DNA of 64,000 nt from Manihot esculenta (GCF_001659605.2 NC_035175.2:28739705-28803704); one strand, 5' to 3'; positions 26,456-39,123 are shown, numbered from the stretch's first letter. The notes: a model not told the origin generated them from the sequence alone. Made by a program: numbers and translations.

Positions 26456-27715
26456 CTAGACAAACCTCCTGTAGTAACCCGCCAAACCCAAAAAGCTTTT
26501 AATCTCTGTCACTGTAGTGGGTCTAGGCCAGTTTGCTACAGCTTCAACTTTCTTGGGATCCACCTCGATTCCCTTCTCAGACACTACATGCCCCAAGAAA
26601 GAGATACTCCTCAACCAGAACTCACATTTAGAGAACTTGGCATACAAGCAGTGTTCTCTCAGGGTCTGCAACACAATCCTCAGATGATGGGCATGCTCCT
26701 CTGTATTGCTGGAATACACTAAGATATCGTCAATGAAGACAATAATGAAGTGATCCAGAAACTGACTAAAAACTCTGTTCATGAGGTCCATGAATGCTGC
26801 AGGGGCATTGGTCAGCCCGAACGGCATCACTAGGAACTCAAAATGCCCATATCTGGTCCTGAAAGCTGTCTTTGGCACATCTTCTTCTCTGACCCTCAAT
26901 TGGTGGTACCCGGATCTCAAATCTATTTTCGAGAAACAACCGGCTCCTGATAGCTGGTCGAATAGATCATCAATCCTGGGTAGCGAATATTTATTCTTAG
27001 TAGTGACCTTATTCAACTGTCTATAGTCGATACAAATTCTTAGGAATCCATCCTTCTTTTTCACAAACAGGACCGAAACACCCCAAGGTGAGGTACTAGG
27101 TAGGATGAAACCCTTATCTACCAACTCCTGCAACTGCTCCTTTAACTCCTTTAACTCTGCAGGTGCCATCTTGTAGGGAGGGATAAAGATGGGTCTGGTT
27201 CCTGGCATCACTTCAATTTCAAACTCTATCTCCCCAGCAAGTGATAAACCTGGCAGCTCGTCTGGGAAAACATCTAGGAACTCTCTGATTACGGGCACTG
27301 AAACTAGTTCCCTGACTTGACTGTTAAGCTCTCTGACATGAGCATGAAACCCCTGACAACCCCTCCTAAGCAACCTACGAGCCTGAAGGGCTGATATCAA
27401 ACCTCTAGGCATCCCTACTCTATCTCCTCTGAAGACTACCTTTGATCCATCCTGATCTCTGAACCTGACTACCTTGTCTCTGTAATCCAAGATAGCACCA
27501 TGAGTAGAAAGCCAATCCATCCCTAGAATGACGTCAAAATCGGTCAAATCTAGAACCACAAGGTCAGTTGGAAGGCATCTACCCTCAATAAAAACTGGAC
27601 TGAACCGGCACACTGACTCTACCACAGATGGATCACACTTGGGCCTACTGACCCAAAGAGGACACTCTAGCCCAGAAGCTATCAAACCCACTCTGTCTAT
27701 GGCTCTCGGAGCAAT
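26456..27715 (-). pseudogene. Protease C-terminal half and reverse transcriptase of element C
   Basis: A long open stretch of 411 codons from 27691 begins after the protease active site, because element D cut the gene there. It contains the protease end ([16 protein letters not shown]), the linker, and the RT with [27 protein letters not shown], the catalytic FIDDILVYS and [12 protein letters not shown]. It stops at 26456, where RNase H should continue. The RT motifs look intact, but the reading frame is separated from gag by the 9.7-kb insertion. Confidence 0.9.
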
Positions 27716-27896
27716 AAAAGTGTAATACCCGGCTAGACTCCGGTATCGGAATTCCTATCGTTCGGTGGAAGCTCGGATGTCGGAGACCTCTAGAAGGGTA
27801 AAACCATGTTTTCATAAAATGTTTTAATGTGTTTTATGGTTTTAAGCAAGATGGAAATGAGTTTTTGCATGAAAATAACCTTGGAGGAAAACCCAA

Positions 27897-28060
27897 GTTC
27901 GGCCGCCGAACCTCAAGTTCGGCCGCCGAACATGCAGGCATTTCGGGTGTGCCTTAGGCCCCCGAAGGCATAAGTGAGGGAAGTCCAGGTTCAGCTGTCG
28001 AACCTCAAGTTCGGCCGCCGAACATGGCATGCATGCGGAGGCACGTTCGGCCCTCGAACG
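27897..28060 (+). promoter_or_regulatory. TTCGGCCGCCGAA array in U3 of element D
   Basis: Three exact copies of the 13-bp near-palindrome, one worn copy (TTCAGCTGTCGAA) and a relaxed TTCGGCCCTCGAA lie within 180 bp upstream of the TATA box. Each exact copy contains GCCGCC, the core of the ERF-bound GCC box. The regulatory role is inferred from position; the motif itself is seen. Confidence 0.6.
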
Positions 28061-28075
28061 TGGCCTGGCCAGCCA

Positions 28076-28085
28076 CTATAAAAGG
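28076..28085 (+). promoter_or_regulatory. TATA box of element D 5' LTR
   Basis: CTATAAAAGG, with the same site at 35574-35583 in the 3' LTR and at 8167-8176 (-) in B. It implies a transcript start near 28110. Confidence 0.75.
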
Positions 28086-28317
28086 GTCCCTTAGCCGAAA
28101 ATGGGCGAGTTTTTCCCCCCATTGTCGGCCAAGGTGAGCTCTCCGCCGTCCCTCACCAATATTTGAGTTCTTCCTTCAAATCTTTCACGATTTTCACAAG
28201 TTTTCATCTTGTTTTGAAGATTTTCAAGTTTTGATCAAGTTTTGAGCTTGGAGACCCAAGGAAGTTGAAAATCTCCCATCTCCAGGATTAGGTCGTCTCT
28301 CTCTCGATCTTCAAGAG

Positions 28318-30210
28318 GTAAGAGCCGATCTTAAGCTCATTGCATGTTTTAAGCAAGTTTTATGAAGATCTATGGGATAGAACGCATGTTTAGCTTATGG
28401 TTAGGTTTATGAGTTTATGTTGTGTTTTTGAGCAATGTGGCTTGCAAATGCATGTTTGATGTGTTGTAGATGGGGTTTTAGATAGTTTGAAGCCCCTAGG
28501 AGCTTGTATGCTTGTGTATGTGTATTGTAGAATAGGTTTATGCATGTTTGGAAAGTTTGGAGGCAAATGTGCATAGAAGAGCTGAGTTTCTGCCATTCTG
28601 GGAGAAACCAGGTTCGGCAGCCGAAGGAACTTTCGGCCTCCGAACATGCTTGTGGAGGTAGCCTTCGGCTGCCGAAGCTTGCCCCCGAAAGAGGACTTTC
28701 GCCTCTGTCTGGGAGTTTCGGCCGCCGAAGGTGCCGCCGAACCTGCCTGACTTTCGGCTCTGGAGGGACTTTCGGCTGCCGAACCTGCCGCCAAAAGTGC
28801 CCTGTCCAGCCCTCTTTTGCATGTTTTTCTATGGTTGTTTCATGATGTTCTAAGGGGTTTTTGGGGGATGTTTTTAGAGTTATGTTATAGTATGTTGGTC
28901 CCTCATTTGAGTCCACCTGTGTAGGTTCGGACCCGAGGAACCGAGGACCCCAGCAGTGAGTTCAGCTGCTTCTGAGTTAGTAGAGCTTCAGCCAGAGGTG
29001 AGTGGAATAACTCTTATGCTTTTAAATAAATAAACCAGTTTTAGCATGATTCACGCATTATGAATGCCATGAGATATAATAGGGTTCTTGCATTAGAACT
29101 CACGAATATGTTGCATTGCATAAGATGTTGTTGATGCGAATGAATGTTGAATGATCCTTTAGTCCTCCTATGTTATGATATGATGATGATACGGTACGGA
29201 AGACCAGTGAGGCCCATTCTACGCCCCTGGCACCATGTAAGAGAAAGACCAGTGAGGCCCATTCTACGCCCCTGGCACAGTTGGAATGTTATGTTATGCT
29301 ATGTTATGATTATGTAAGAGAAAGACCAGTGAGGCCCATTCTACGCCCCTGGCACAGTTGGACCATGTAGAGGACTATTGGTGACAAATTCATCCTTGAT
29401 GTGATTAGCTGTGATGTGATGCATTTCATGTTATCATATGTTTCAAATGTTTTATTATTCTGCTCACTGGGCTCTTGTAGCTCACCCCTCTCCCTTAACC
29501 CCCAGGCTTGCAGGTACAGGGTAGACCAGGAGGTCAGCAAGAGTAATGAAGTCTTATTTGTATAATGATGTATAGATATGTAATGTAATGATATTGAGGT
29601 TTAGAAGTGTGCTTGACCATAGTATATTGTAATCCCTTTTTAATACATGATCTTAGATGTTTCATAATGCTTATGTAAACCAACTCAACACATGTTATGC
29701 CACCCATTGGGGGCATTGATGAGGTCCCATAGAGGGGCCAATGTTTATGATTATGTTTATGTTCAGTGCATGCACAGGTTGAGTTGGTGTATGAGAGAAT
29801 GAATGAAAGAAAAGTTTTATTTTTTTATGTATATTATTGATCATGTAAGGGATTAATCAGGTTCACAGGATGCATGTTAGGCTTGCTACGGGTCCCGGCG
29901 GCCTTAAGCCGACCTGGATCCTAGCGCCGGTAGCGGTCCGATTTTCGGGTCATTACAGAATGGTATCAGAGCCCTAGGTTCATATGGTCGGACCTAGAGT
30001 GTTGGGCTCATAGATGTTATAGAAGGTCAAGCACAATAGGAAGATCATGTCCACTAGGATAGGATGTGAAGTCCTGTCTTGCATGATGATGTGAAATGCC
30101 ATGATTATATGCATGTGCATTAATGATATGTGATGTATGTGATGAGGGTTCATGTGTGCCCACATGAACCATATGATGCTAATGCTTGCTTGTTATGTGC
30201 TGTTTTTCAG
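28318..30210 (+). other. Predicted 5' leader intron of element D
   Basis: A consensus donor, TTCAAGAG|GTAAGA, lies about 210 nt after the expected start of transcription. A pyrimidine-rich acceptor, TGTTTTTCAG, lies nine bases before the gag ATG. Both sites are kept in B (14592 to 12640) and C (41059 to 39133). Splicing would remove the rest of the LTR and the primer site from a gag mRNA. This is inference from the sites. Confidence 0.5.
29961..29972 (+). other. Primer-binding site of element D
   Basis: TGGTATCAGAGC, complementary to initiator Met-tRNA, three bases after the 5' LTR. Confidence 0.94.
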
Positions 30211-30218
30211 AAAACAGG

Positions 30219-33152
30219 ATGAGAGGAACTCGTCGATCTGCACGATTGACTGGAGTGCCACCTGAGGATGAGGGCATGAGCGCCCGTCCTCCTACATTGC
30301 CTAGGGCAATGTCTAGTAGGTCTAACAGAGAAAGAGCAGTAAGAGACCCTAGAAGGTCTCTGGATCTGGGTAGGAGCAGATCAGTGAGGGGAACAGTTCA
30401 AGAAGGAATGTCAGAAGGCATGGGGGATGATATGGATGTAGAGCAGAGGAGGGATGGCAGTCTGGGAATTAGCATGTCAGAAGAGGGAATGGGAGAGTCC
30501 CAAGGAGGCACTCAGGCCTCGGGATTTGTTCAGCCACCCCACTACCCACACTTCTCACAAAATCCCGGGTATTCGATGGGAGGTACATCGGATTACCCTA
30601 GCTTCACCCCTTATCCCACACAGATGCCATACCCACCCTACTACCCACCATATTCACAATACCCAATGTATCCACCCCTACCTTACTATCCAAATCCAGC
30701 AAATCCTACCTCAGAAAATGTTGCACCACCTCCACCACCTACAGAACCAGCAGCCCCAGTTACTCAACCTTCTAGACCTAGCTCAGCCAATGGGAGCAAG
30801 GTCAAGTTGACCGACTACATGAAACTGGGTGCTCCTCAGTATGAAAAAGGGGATGACCCATTTGTGTATCTTGAAAGGGTTAAGGTGATCAAAGATGAGA
30901 TTGGGGCTGATGACAGTAGAGCCATTCAGATGGCTGGGTTCACTCTTAAGTGCAAGAAGGCACGAGAGTGGTTCAAGAATTATGTGAACCCGAGAGTGGA
31001 CAGCATGTCTTGGGAAGAGTTTGCAAATGAGTTTGCAGGATGGGCTTTCCCAGATAGTTCAAGGGAGCTGAAGATGATAGAGTTTGAGCAGTTGAGGCAG
31101 ACTGATGAGATGAGTGTAGAGGAGTTCACAGACAGATTCTTGGAGCTGTTGCCATTTGTAGGGCAAAATCTTGACTCGAACCAGAAAAGGTCAAGGAGGT
31201 ATATCATGAAACTCCACTCCAGATATTCCTCCTTGATCCAGTCAGCAGATAGGGAGAGCTTTCATGCCATAGTGGATATGGCCCGGAAAATGGAGGCCAA
31301 TGCCATCGTTCAGGGGACAGTTAAGCAGTCAGTGGCACAGCCTTCTGGTTCTAAGACCCCATGCTCTTCTTCTTTTAGTGCAGTAGCTTCAGGCAGCAAG
31401 AGGTGGAGCAGTACCACCAAGAAGTCGAAGAAGAACAAGTTTTGGAACAAGGTCAAGTCCAGTTTGGGACTAGGGAGTGGCTCGAGCTCTGGTGCGGATA
31501 ATGCAGTTTGTGCAAAGTGTAGTAGGCCACACAGGGGAGTTTGCCGGGCTGGGACAGCAGCCTGCTTCAGATGCGAGCAAGAAGGACACATGGCTCGGGA
31601 GTGTCCTAGGGCAGCTTTTGGAGCACAGTCTCAGCAGACAGCTTCTGGTAGTGTGGCTCAGCCAGCATCTCCAGCCGTGACTCAGGCCAGTGGCAGAGGT
31701 AGAGGGAGAGGAGCAGCCTCTTCTTCAGCGGGTTTCAGAGGCGAAGGTCCGTCAGCTCCAGCACGGATCTTCACGATGACTCAGCAGGAGGCAGATGCAT
31801 CTAACACTGTGGTGGCAGGTAACTTAGTCATTGGTTGTTCAGATGTGTATGCCTTGATGGACCCTGGTGCATCTCATTCTTTTATTGCTCCGAGAGCCGT
31901 TCAGAGGTTGGGGCTGATAATCTCTGGGTTAGAGTGTCCTCTCTGGGTCAGTGGACCCAAGTGTGATCCATCAGTGGCAGAGTCAGTCTGCCAGTGCAGT
32001 CCAGTCTTTGTTGAGGGAAGATGCCTTTCCACCGACCTTGTGGTTCTAGACTTGACAGATTTTGATGTCATTCTAGGGATGGACTGGTTATCTACCCATG
32101 GTGCTACCTTGGACTGCAGGGACAAGGTAGTCAGGTTCAGAGGTCAGGATGGGTCAGAGGTTGTCTTTAGGGGAGACAGGAGGGGTACACCTAGAGGTCT
32201 GATATCAGCTCTACAGGCTCGTAGGTTGCTTAGGAAGGGATGTCAGGGGTATTTGGCTCATGTGAGAGAGCTTAGCAGTCAGGTTAGAGAGCCCGCCTCG
32301 GTGCCAGTGGTTAGAGAGTTTCTAGACATTTTCCCAGACGAGCTGCCAGGTTTACCACCTGCTAGGGAGATAGAGTTCGAGATAGAATTAATGCCTGGAA
32401 CCCGACCGATCTCTATTCCTCCCTACAGGATGGTTCCAGCTGAGTTGAAGGAATTGAAAGAACAGTTGCAAGAGCTGGTAGAAAAGGGCTTCATCCGACC
32501 GAGCACCTCACCTTGGGGTGCACCAGTCTTGTTTGTGAGAAAGAAGGATGGATCCCTTAGGCTTTGTATCGACTACAGGCAGTTGAACAAAGTCACTACC
32601 AAGAATAAATACCCATTACCAAGGATCGACGATCTATTCGACCAGCTAGCAGGAGCCGGTTGTTTCTCCAAAATAGATCTGAGATCTGGGTATCATCAGC
32701 TAAGGATAAAGGAAGAGGATGTGCCGAAGACAGCCTTCAGAACCAGATATGGGCATTATGAGTTCCTTGTGATGCCGTTCGGGTTAACCAACGCCCCTGC
32801 AGCATTCATGGATCTCATGAACAGAGTGTTTAGCCAATACCTGGATCACTTTGTTATTGTCTTCATAGATGATATCTTAGTGTATTCTAGGAATGCAGAG
32901 GAGCATGCCCATCATCTGAGGTTGGTTCTACAGACCTTGAGGGAACATGGCTTGTATGCCAAGTTCTCTAAGTGTGAGTTCTGGCTGAGGAGCATCTCTT
33001 TCTTGGGACATGTAGTGTCAGAGAATGGAATAGAGGTGGACCCCAAGAAGGTAGAAGTTGTGGCTAACTGGCCTAGACCCACTTCAGTGACAGAGATCAG
33101 GAGTTTCTTGGGTTTGGCAGGTTACTACAGGAGGTTCGTTCAAGACTTCTAA
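30219..33152 (+). CDS. Gag-protease-reverse transcriptase open frame of element D
   Basis: The open frame begins upstream, but the ATG at 30219 ([12 protein letters not shown]) is the family start, just after the acceptor-like site. Domains in order: a Pro/Tyr-rich N-terminal section (about residues 100-190); a Retrotrans_gag capsid region (about 240-340, [19 protein letters not shown]); the zinc knuckle [14 protein letters not shown] at about residue 449; an Arg/Gly linker; a retropepsin-like protease with [10 protein letters not shown] at about 546; and an RT with [19 protein letters not shown] and FIDDILVY at about 882. The frame ends at a TAA (33150-33152) just after [10 protein letters not shown], where the polyprotein would normally run on into RNase H. 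Gag and protease look complete; the truncation makes the enzyme part non-functional. Confidence 0.92.
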   Translation: MRGTRRSARLTGVPPEDEGMSARPPTLPRAMSSRSNRERAVRDPRRSLDLGRSRSVRGTVQEGMSEGMGDDMDVEQRRDGSLGISMSEEGMGESQGGTQASGFVQPPHYPHFSQNPGYSMGGTSDYPSFTPYPTQMPYPPYYPPYSQYPMYPPLPYYPNPANPTSENVAPPPPPTEPAAPVTQPSRPSSANGSKVKLTDYMKLGAPQYEKGDDPFVYLERVKVIKDEIGADDSRAIQMAGFTLKCKKAREWFKNYVNPRVDSMSWEEFANEFAGWAFPDSSRELKMIEFEQLRQTDEMSVEEFTDRFLELLPFVGQNLDSNQKRSRRYIMKLHSRYSSLIQSADRESFHAIVDMARKMEANAIVQGTVKQSVAQPSGSKTPCSSSFSAVASGSKRWSSTTKKSKKNKFWNKVKSSLGLGSGSSSGADNAVCAKCSRPHRGVCRAGTAACFRCEQEGHMARECPRAAFGAQSQQTASGSVAQPASPAVTQASGRGRGRGAASSSAGFRGEGPSAPARIFTMTQQEADASNTVVAGNLVIGCSDVYALMDPGASHSFIAPRAVQRLGLIISGLECPLWVSGPKCDPSVAESVCQCSPVFVEGRCLSTDLVVLDLTDFDVILGMDWLSTHGATLDCRDKVVRFRGQDGSEVVFRGDRRGTPRGLISALQARRLLRKGCQGYLAHVRELSSQVREPASVPVVREFLDIFPDELPGLPPAREIEFEIELMPGTRPISIPPYRMVPAELKELKEQLQELVEKGFIRPSTSPWGAPVLFVRKKDGSLRLCIDYRQLNKVTTKNKYPLPRIDDLFDQLAGAGCFSKIDLRSGYHQLRIKEEDVPKTAFRTRYGHYEFLVMPFGLTNAPAAFMDLMNRVFSQYLDHFVIVFIDDILVYSRNAEEHAHHLRLVLQTLREHGLYAKFSKCEFWLRSISFLGHVVSENGIEVDPKKVEVVANWPRPTSVTEIRSFLGLAGYYRRFVQDF

Positions 33153-35149
33153 AAAATTGCAGCTCCTCTGACCAGGTTGACCAGGAAGAATCAGAAGTTT
33201 GTGTGGACCGACCAGTGCGAAGAGAGTTTTGAAGAGCTTAAGAAGAGGTTGACTTCAACACCAGTGTTAGCTCTGCCATCTAGTGAGGAAGACTTTACAG
33301 TCTTTTGTGATGCGTCCCGTGTGGGACTGGGTTGTGTACTAATGCAGAATGAGAGGGTGATTGCTTATGCTTCTAGACAGCTGAAGAAGCATGAGTTAAA
33401 TTACCCCACGCATGACCTGGAGATGGCAGCAGTAATCTTTGCACTCAAGATGTGGAGGCACTACCTCTATGGGGTAAAATGTGAGATCTTTACAGATCAT
33501 AAGAGCCTGCAGTACATCTTGAGTCAAAGAGATTTGAATTTAAGATAGAGGAGATGGGTAGAGCTGCTGAGTGACTATGATTGCAAGATTCAGTATCATC
33601 CAAGTAAGGCGAATGTTGTGGCAGACGCCCTAAGCCAGAAGTCACTAGGCAGTCTATCCCACATCATGGCAGAGAGGAGACCAGTGGTGAAGGAGTTTTA
33701 CAAGCTTATTGATGAAGGTCTACAGTTGGAGTTGTCTGGTACAGGTGCTTTAGTGGCCCAGATGAGAGTGATACCCGTGTTTCTAGAGCAAGTGGTTCAG
33801 AAACAACATGAGGACCCAGAGTTAGTGAAGATTGCCAGGACTGTTCAGTCAGGCAAGGACAGTGAGTTCAGATTTGACAGTAAAGGGATCCTCCGCTATG
33901 GGAGTCGATTGTGTGTACCAGATGACATAGGGCTAAAAGGAGACATTATGAGAGAGGCTCATAATGCAAGATACAGCGTTCACCCCGGAGCCACCAAGAT
34001 GTATCAAGATCTGAAGAAGGTTTATTGGTGGCCAGCGATGAAGAAAGAAGTGGCACAGTTTGTGTCAGCCTGCGAAGTATGTCAGAGGGTGAAACTGGAA
34101 CATCAGAAGCCGGCTGGAATGCTTAACCCGCTACCTATTCCAGAGTGGAAATGAGAGAATATAGCTATGGACTTCGTAGTGGGGTTACCGGCGACGTCCA
34201 ACAGATTGGACTCCATATGGGTGATTGTGGACAGACTCACCAAATCTGCTCACTTCATCCCTGTCAGGAGTGGCTATTCTGTGGACAAGTTGGCGCAGGT
34301 GTATGTTGATGAGATCGTCAGGCTGCATGGCGGAGTCTGCAGAACGCCATGGGTACCAGGTTGGATTTTAGCACTGCTTTCCATCCACAGACGGACGGAC
34401 AATCAGAAAGGACCATCCAGACCATAGAGGATATGCTCAGAATGTGTGTGCTGGACTTTGGCGGTTCTTGGAGGCAGCACCTACCCTTAGTGGAGTTTGC
34501 CTACAATAACAGCCATCATGCTAGCATCGGGATGGCTCCATATGAAGCTTTATACGGAAGGAAGTGCAGGTCACCTGTTTGCTGGGAGGAAGTTGGAGAG
34601 AAGGCCTTGGCAGGGCCTGAGCTAGTAGAGATTACCAGCAGGGTGGTACCCATAATCAGAGAAAGGATCAAAACTGCTGCAAGCAGATAGAAGAGTTATG
34701 CAGACATCCGCAGAATACAGGTAGAGTTTCAGGAGGGGGATCTGGTATTGCTCAAGGTGTCTCCTATGAAAGGAGTGGTTCGCTTTGGGAAGAAAGGTAA
34801 ACTAGCCCCACGATACATCGGACCCTTTGAAGTCTTGCAAAAGATTGGGAATGTGTCGTACAAGCTGGATTTACCTGCTTCAATGGAAAGAATCCATCCG
34901 GTTTTCCATGTTTCCATGTTGAGAAAGTTCATGTCAGATCCGGGCAAGGTTCTTAGTGAGCCTGATGTGGAGATCCAAGAAGATCTCACCTATGTTGAGC
35001 AGCCAGTACGGATCCTAGACACCCATATTAGAAAGCTGAGAAACAAGGAAATCCCGATGGTGAAAGTCCTTTGGAACCACCACAATATGGAAGAGTGCAC
35101 CTAGGAGACACGGGAGTCCATGTTCCAGCAATACCCTTATCTTTTCTAA
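33153..35149 (+). pseudogene. RNase H-integrase-chromodomain remainder of element D pol
   Basis: It continues in the same frame after the TAA. RNase H is at 33177-33548 ([14 protein letters not shown], ending at a TAG). The integrase zinc-binding region lies at about 33960-34110 (HNARYSVHPGATKMYQDLKK, CEVCQRVKLEH), followed by a TGA at 34152. The integrase core starts MDFVVGLP at 34167. Compared with element C, 55 bp are missing at about 34330, removing the SDRG segment with the second catalytic Asp and shifting frame. Further TAG stops are at about 34688 and 35102. The tail (YIGPFEVLQKIGNVSYKLDLP, VKVLWNHHNMEEC) is of the chromovirus type and ends at 35149. Confidence 0.92.
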
Positions 35150-35245
35150 GGTTAGTTTCTTATATGTTTCATGTGTTTTATGTGTATGATATGTTGTATG
35201 CCATGCTATGTGCTAGTTGAGGAACATTCGGGGACGAATGTTCTT

Positions 35246-35258
35246 AAGGGGGGGAGAA
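35246..35258 (+). other. Polypurine tract of element D
   Basis: AAGGGGGGGAGAA abuts the 3' LTR start TGTAATACCC. Confidence 0.9.
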
Positions 35259-37459
35259 TGTAATACCCGGCTAGACTCCGGTATCGGAATTCCTACCGTC
35301 CGGTGGAAGCTCGGATGTCGGAGACCTCTAGAAGGGTAAAACCATGTTTTCATAAAATATTTTAATGTGTTTTATGGTTTTAAGCAAGAACGAAATGAGT
35401 TTTTGCATGAAAATAACCTTGGAGGAAAACCCAGGTTCGGCCGCCGAACATGCAGGCATTTCGGGTGTGCCTTAGGCCCCCGAAGGCATAAGTGAGGGAA
35501 GTCCAGGTTCGGCCGCCGAACATGGCATGCATGCGGAGGCACGTTCGGCCCTCAAACGTGGCCTGGCCAACCACTATAAAAGGGTCCCTTAGCCGAAAAT
35601 GGGCGAGTTTTTCCCCCATTGTCGGCCAAGGTGAGCTCTCCGCCGTCCCTCACCAATCTTTGAGTTCTTCCTTCAAATCTTTCACGATTTTCACAAGTTT
35701 TCATCTTGTTTTGAAGATTTTCAAGTTTTGAGCAAGTTTTGAGCTTGGAGACCCAAGGAAGTTGAAAATCTCCCATCTCCAAGATTAGGTCGTCTCTCTC
35801 TCGATCTTCAAGAGGTAAGAGCCGATCTTAAGCTCATTGCATGTTTTAAGCAAGTTTTATGAAGATCTATGGGGTACAATGCATGTTTAGCTTATGGTTA
35901 GGTTTATGAGTTTATGTTGTGTTTTTGAGCAATGTGGCTTGCAAATGCATGTTTGATGTGTTATAGATGGGGTATAGTTTGAAGCCCCTAGGAGCTTGTA
36001 TGCTTGTGTATGTGTGTTGTAGAATAGGTTTATGCATGTTTGGAAAGTTTGGAGGCAAATGTGCATAGAAGAGCTGAGTTTCTGCCATTCTGGGAGAAAC
36101 CAGGTTCGGCAGCCGAAGGAACTTTCGGCCGCCGAACATGCTTATGGAGGCAGCCTTCGGCTGCCGAAGCTTGCCCCCGAAAGAGGACTTTCGCCTCTGT
36201 CTAGGAGTTTCGGCCGCCGAAAGTGCCGCCGAACATGCATGAGTTTCGCCTCTGTCTGGGAGTTTCGGCCGCCGAAGGTGCCGCCGAACCTGCCTGACTT
36301 TCGGCTCTGGAGGGACTTTCGGCCGCCGAACCTGCCACCGAAAGTGCCCTGTCCAGCCCTCTTTTGCATGTTTTTCTATGGTTGTTTCATGATGTTCTAA
36401 GAGGTTTTTGGGGGATGTTTTTAGAGTTATGTTATAGTATGTTGGTCCCTCATTTGAGTCCACTTGTGTAGGTTCGGACCCGAGGAACCGAGGACCCCAG
36501 CAGTGAGTTCAGCTGCTTCTGAGTCAGTAGAGCTTCAGCCAGAGGTGAGTGGAATAACTCTTATGCTTTTAAATAAATAAACCAGTTTTAGCATGATTCA
36601 CGCATCATGAATGCCATGAGATATAATAGGGTGCTTGCATTAGAACTCACGAATATGTTGCATTGCATAAGATGTTGTTGATGCGGATGAATGTTGAATG
36701 ATCCTTTAGTCCTCCTATGTTATGATATGATGATGATACGGTACGGAAGACCAGTGAGGCCCATTCTACGCCCCTGGCACAGTTGGAATGTTATGTTATG
36801 CTATGTTATGATTATGTAAGAGAAAGACCAGTGAGGCCCATTCTACGCCCCTGGCACAGTTGGACCATGTAGAGGACTATTGGTGACAAATTCATCCTTG
36901 ATGTGATTAGCTGTGATGTGATGCATTTCATGTTATCATATGTTTCAAATGTTTTATTATTCTGCTCACTGGGCTCTTGTAGCTCACCCCTCTCCCTTAA
37001 CCCCCAGGCTTGCAGGTACAGGGTAGACCAGGAGGTCAGTAAGAGTAATGAAGTCTTATTTGTATAATGATGTATAGATATGTAATGTAATGATATTGAG
37101 GTTTAGAAGTGTGCTTGATCATAGTATATTGTAATCCCTTTTTAATACATGATCTTAGATGTTTCATAATGCTTATGTAAACCAACTCAACACATGTTAT
37201 GCCACCCATTGGGGGCATTGATGAGGTCCCATAGAGGGGCCAATGTTTATGATTATGTTTATGTTCAGTGCATGCACAGGTTGAGTTGGTGTATGAGAGA
37301 ATGAATGAAAGAAAAGTTTTATTTTTTTATGTATATTGTTGATCATGTATGGGATTAATCAGGTTCACAGAATGCATGTTAGGCTTGCTACGGGTCCCGG
37401 CGGCCTTAAGCCGACCTGGATCCTAGCGCCGGTAGCGGTCCGATTTTCGGGTCGTTACA
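35259..37459 (+). repeat. 3' LTR of element D
   Basis: This 2201-bp copy has only two U3 TTCGGCCGCCGAA units (5' LTR: three exact and one worn). It also has an extra roughly 60-bp duplicated segment with the motif near 36200-36260. Otherwise it is very close to the 5' LTR. Confidence 0.94.
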
Positions 37460-39123
37460 AAAAGAATGAGAAGCACCAGGGTCCATAAGAGCATACACAT
37501 CTGAACATCCAATAGTGAGATTACCTGACACCACCGTGTTCGATTTGTTAGCCTCTTGCTGAGTCATGGTGAAGATCCGTGCTGGAGCTGATGGACCTTC
37601 TCTGTGGGAACCTGCTAAAGAAGAGGCTGTCCCTCTCCCTCTACCTCGACCTCTGCCCTGAGACATGGTTGGAGCTGCTGGCTGGGTCTCGCTACTAGAA
37701 GCTTTCCGCTGGGACTAAGCCATCATAACTGCACTGGGACACTCACGTGCCATGTGCCCCTTCTGTCCGCATCTGAAACATGTTGTAGTCCCAAACTGAC
37801 AAACCCCTTTGTGCGGCTTACCGCACCTCATACATTCGGAGCTATCCGAACTAGAGCTCGAACCACCACCCATTCCCAGACCAGACTTTAACCTATTCCA
37901 GAACTTGTTCTTCTTAGGCTTGGATTTGTTCCACTTCTTACCCTTCGTGGCAGCTTCACCCAGAGAGGAGAGATCAAAATTTCCTGAACTCAGAGTTTTG
38001 GAACCCAAGGACTGTGCCATCTGCTGCTTTACTGTCTCCTGAATAATGGCACTAGCCTCCATCTTTCTGGCTGCATCTACTATGGTGCGAAAGCTCTCCC
38101 TCTCTGCCGCTAAGATCAGGGAGGAATACCTTGAGTGGAGTCTCATGGTATACCTCCTGGCTTTCTTTTGATCCGTATCATATGCCTGTCCCACAAACTA
38201 AAGCAACTCTAGGAATTTGTCTGTGTACTCATCTATACTCATGTCTTCAGTTTGTCTCAGCTGCTCAAACTCAATTACCTTCAATTCCCTTGAACTGTCT
38301 AGAAAAGCCCATCCTGCAAACTCATTTGCAAACTGTTCCCATGATAGGCTGTCCAGTCTCGGGTCCACATAGTTTTTAAACCATTCTTTCGCCTTATTGC
38401 ATTTCAAAGTGAACCCCGCCATCTAAATGGCTCTGCTATCACTAGCCCCCAACTCATTAGTTATCATTTTCACCGTCTTGAGATACTCAAACGGATCATC
38501 ACCTATTTTGAACTTGGGAGCATCCAACTTCAGATAGTCTATCATTTTTACCTTGCTCCCATATGATGGGTTGGGTCTCGATGATTGGGTTTCAGGAACC
38601 CCTGGTTCTACTGGGGGAGGAGGAGGTGGTGCAGCATTCCCTGGGTTAGGGTTTGCTGGGTTCTGATAGAAAGGTGGGGGTGAAAACATTGGGTAGGGTG
38701 GATATGAGGGTAGTAGGGAGGATAGGGCATGAATGAGGGATATGAGTTATAGCTAGAGAAATCCAATGTGCCTCCCATCGGATACCCCGGTCCCTGTGGG
38801 TAGGGTTGGTACTGTGGTGGGTAAGCAAAACCCGAGGCCTGAGTGCCTCCTTGTGATTCTCCCATACCTTCCTCTGACATGCTCACACCCAAACTGCCAT
38901 CCCTCCTCTGATCATCTTCTACTGTATCCCTCACATCCGCAGATATCCTACTCGGATCGGTTCTCCCCCTGTTTATAACAAAAGACCTTCTAGGGTCCCT
39001 TGATGTTTCTCCTCTGCTCGTTCTACTAGACCTTGCTCTTGGCAGAACAGGGGGTAGGGCATCCATGCCCTCATTCTCAGGTGGAACTCCAGTCAATCTC
39101 GCAAATCGACGAGTGCCTCGCAT
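37460..39123 (-). pseudogene. Broken gag and protease N-terminus of element C
   Basis: From the ATG at 39123 ([19 protein letters not shown]) the frame runs through the Pro/Tyr-rich section, shifts near 38700, and meets TAG stops at about 38423, 38198 and 37716. The capsid-like region (KEWFKNYVDPRLDSLSWEQF) is at 38290-38420. The zinc knuckle CFRCGQKGHMAREC is at about 37740-37780, and the protease start [10 protein letters not shown] ends exactly at the D insertion (37464). The TAG at 38198 lies at the same codon as the TAA in element A's gag. Confidence 0.88.

Larger units (their letters stand above)
27721..29957 (+). repeat. 5' LTR of element D
   Basis: This 2237-bp copy pairs with 35259-37459. 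U3 holds the TTCGGCCGCCGAA array (27897-28060) and a TATA box. A second group of the motif is at 28610-28800 in the transcribed part. Near 29200-29350 there are three copies of a unit with GACCAGTGAGGCCCATTCTA, where the 3' LTR has two. Confidence 0.94.
27721..37459 (+). mobile_element. Element D: full-length Tekay-like Ty3 chromovirus, inactivated
   Basis: TGTAATACCC..GTCGTTACA is flanked by AAAAG at 27716-27720 and 37460-37464. It has both LTRs, a primer site, a polypurine tract and the whole gag-pol order: gag, protease, RT, RNase H, integrase, chromodomain. It sits inside C's protease gene, immediately after the SHSF codons. It is the most complete copy of this Ty3 family here, yet pol carries five in-frame stops and a 55-bp deletion. 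Confidence 0.96.
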
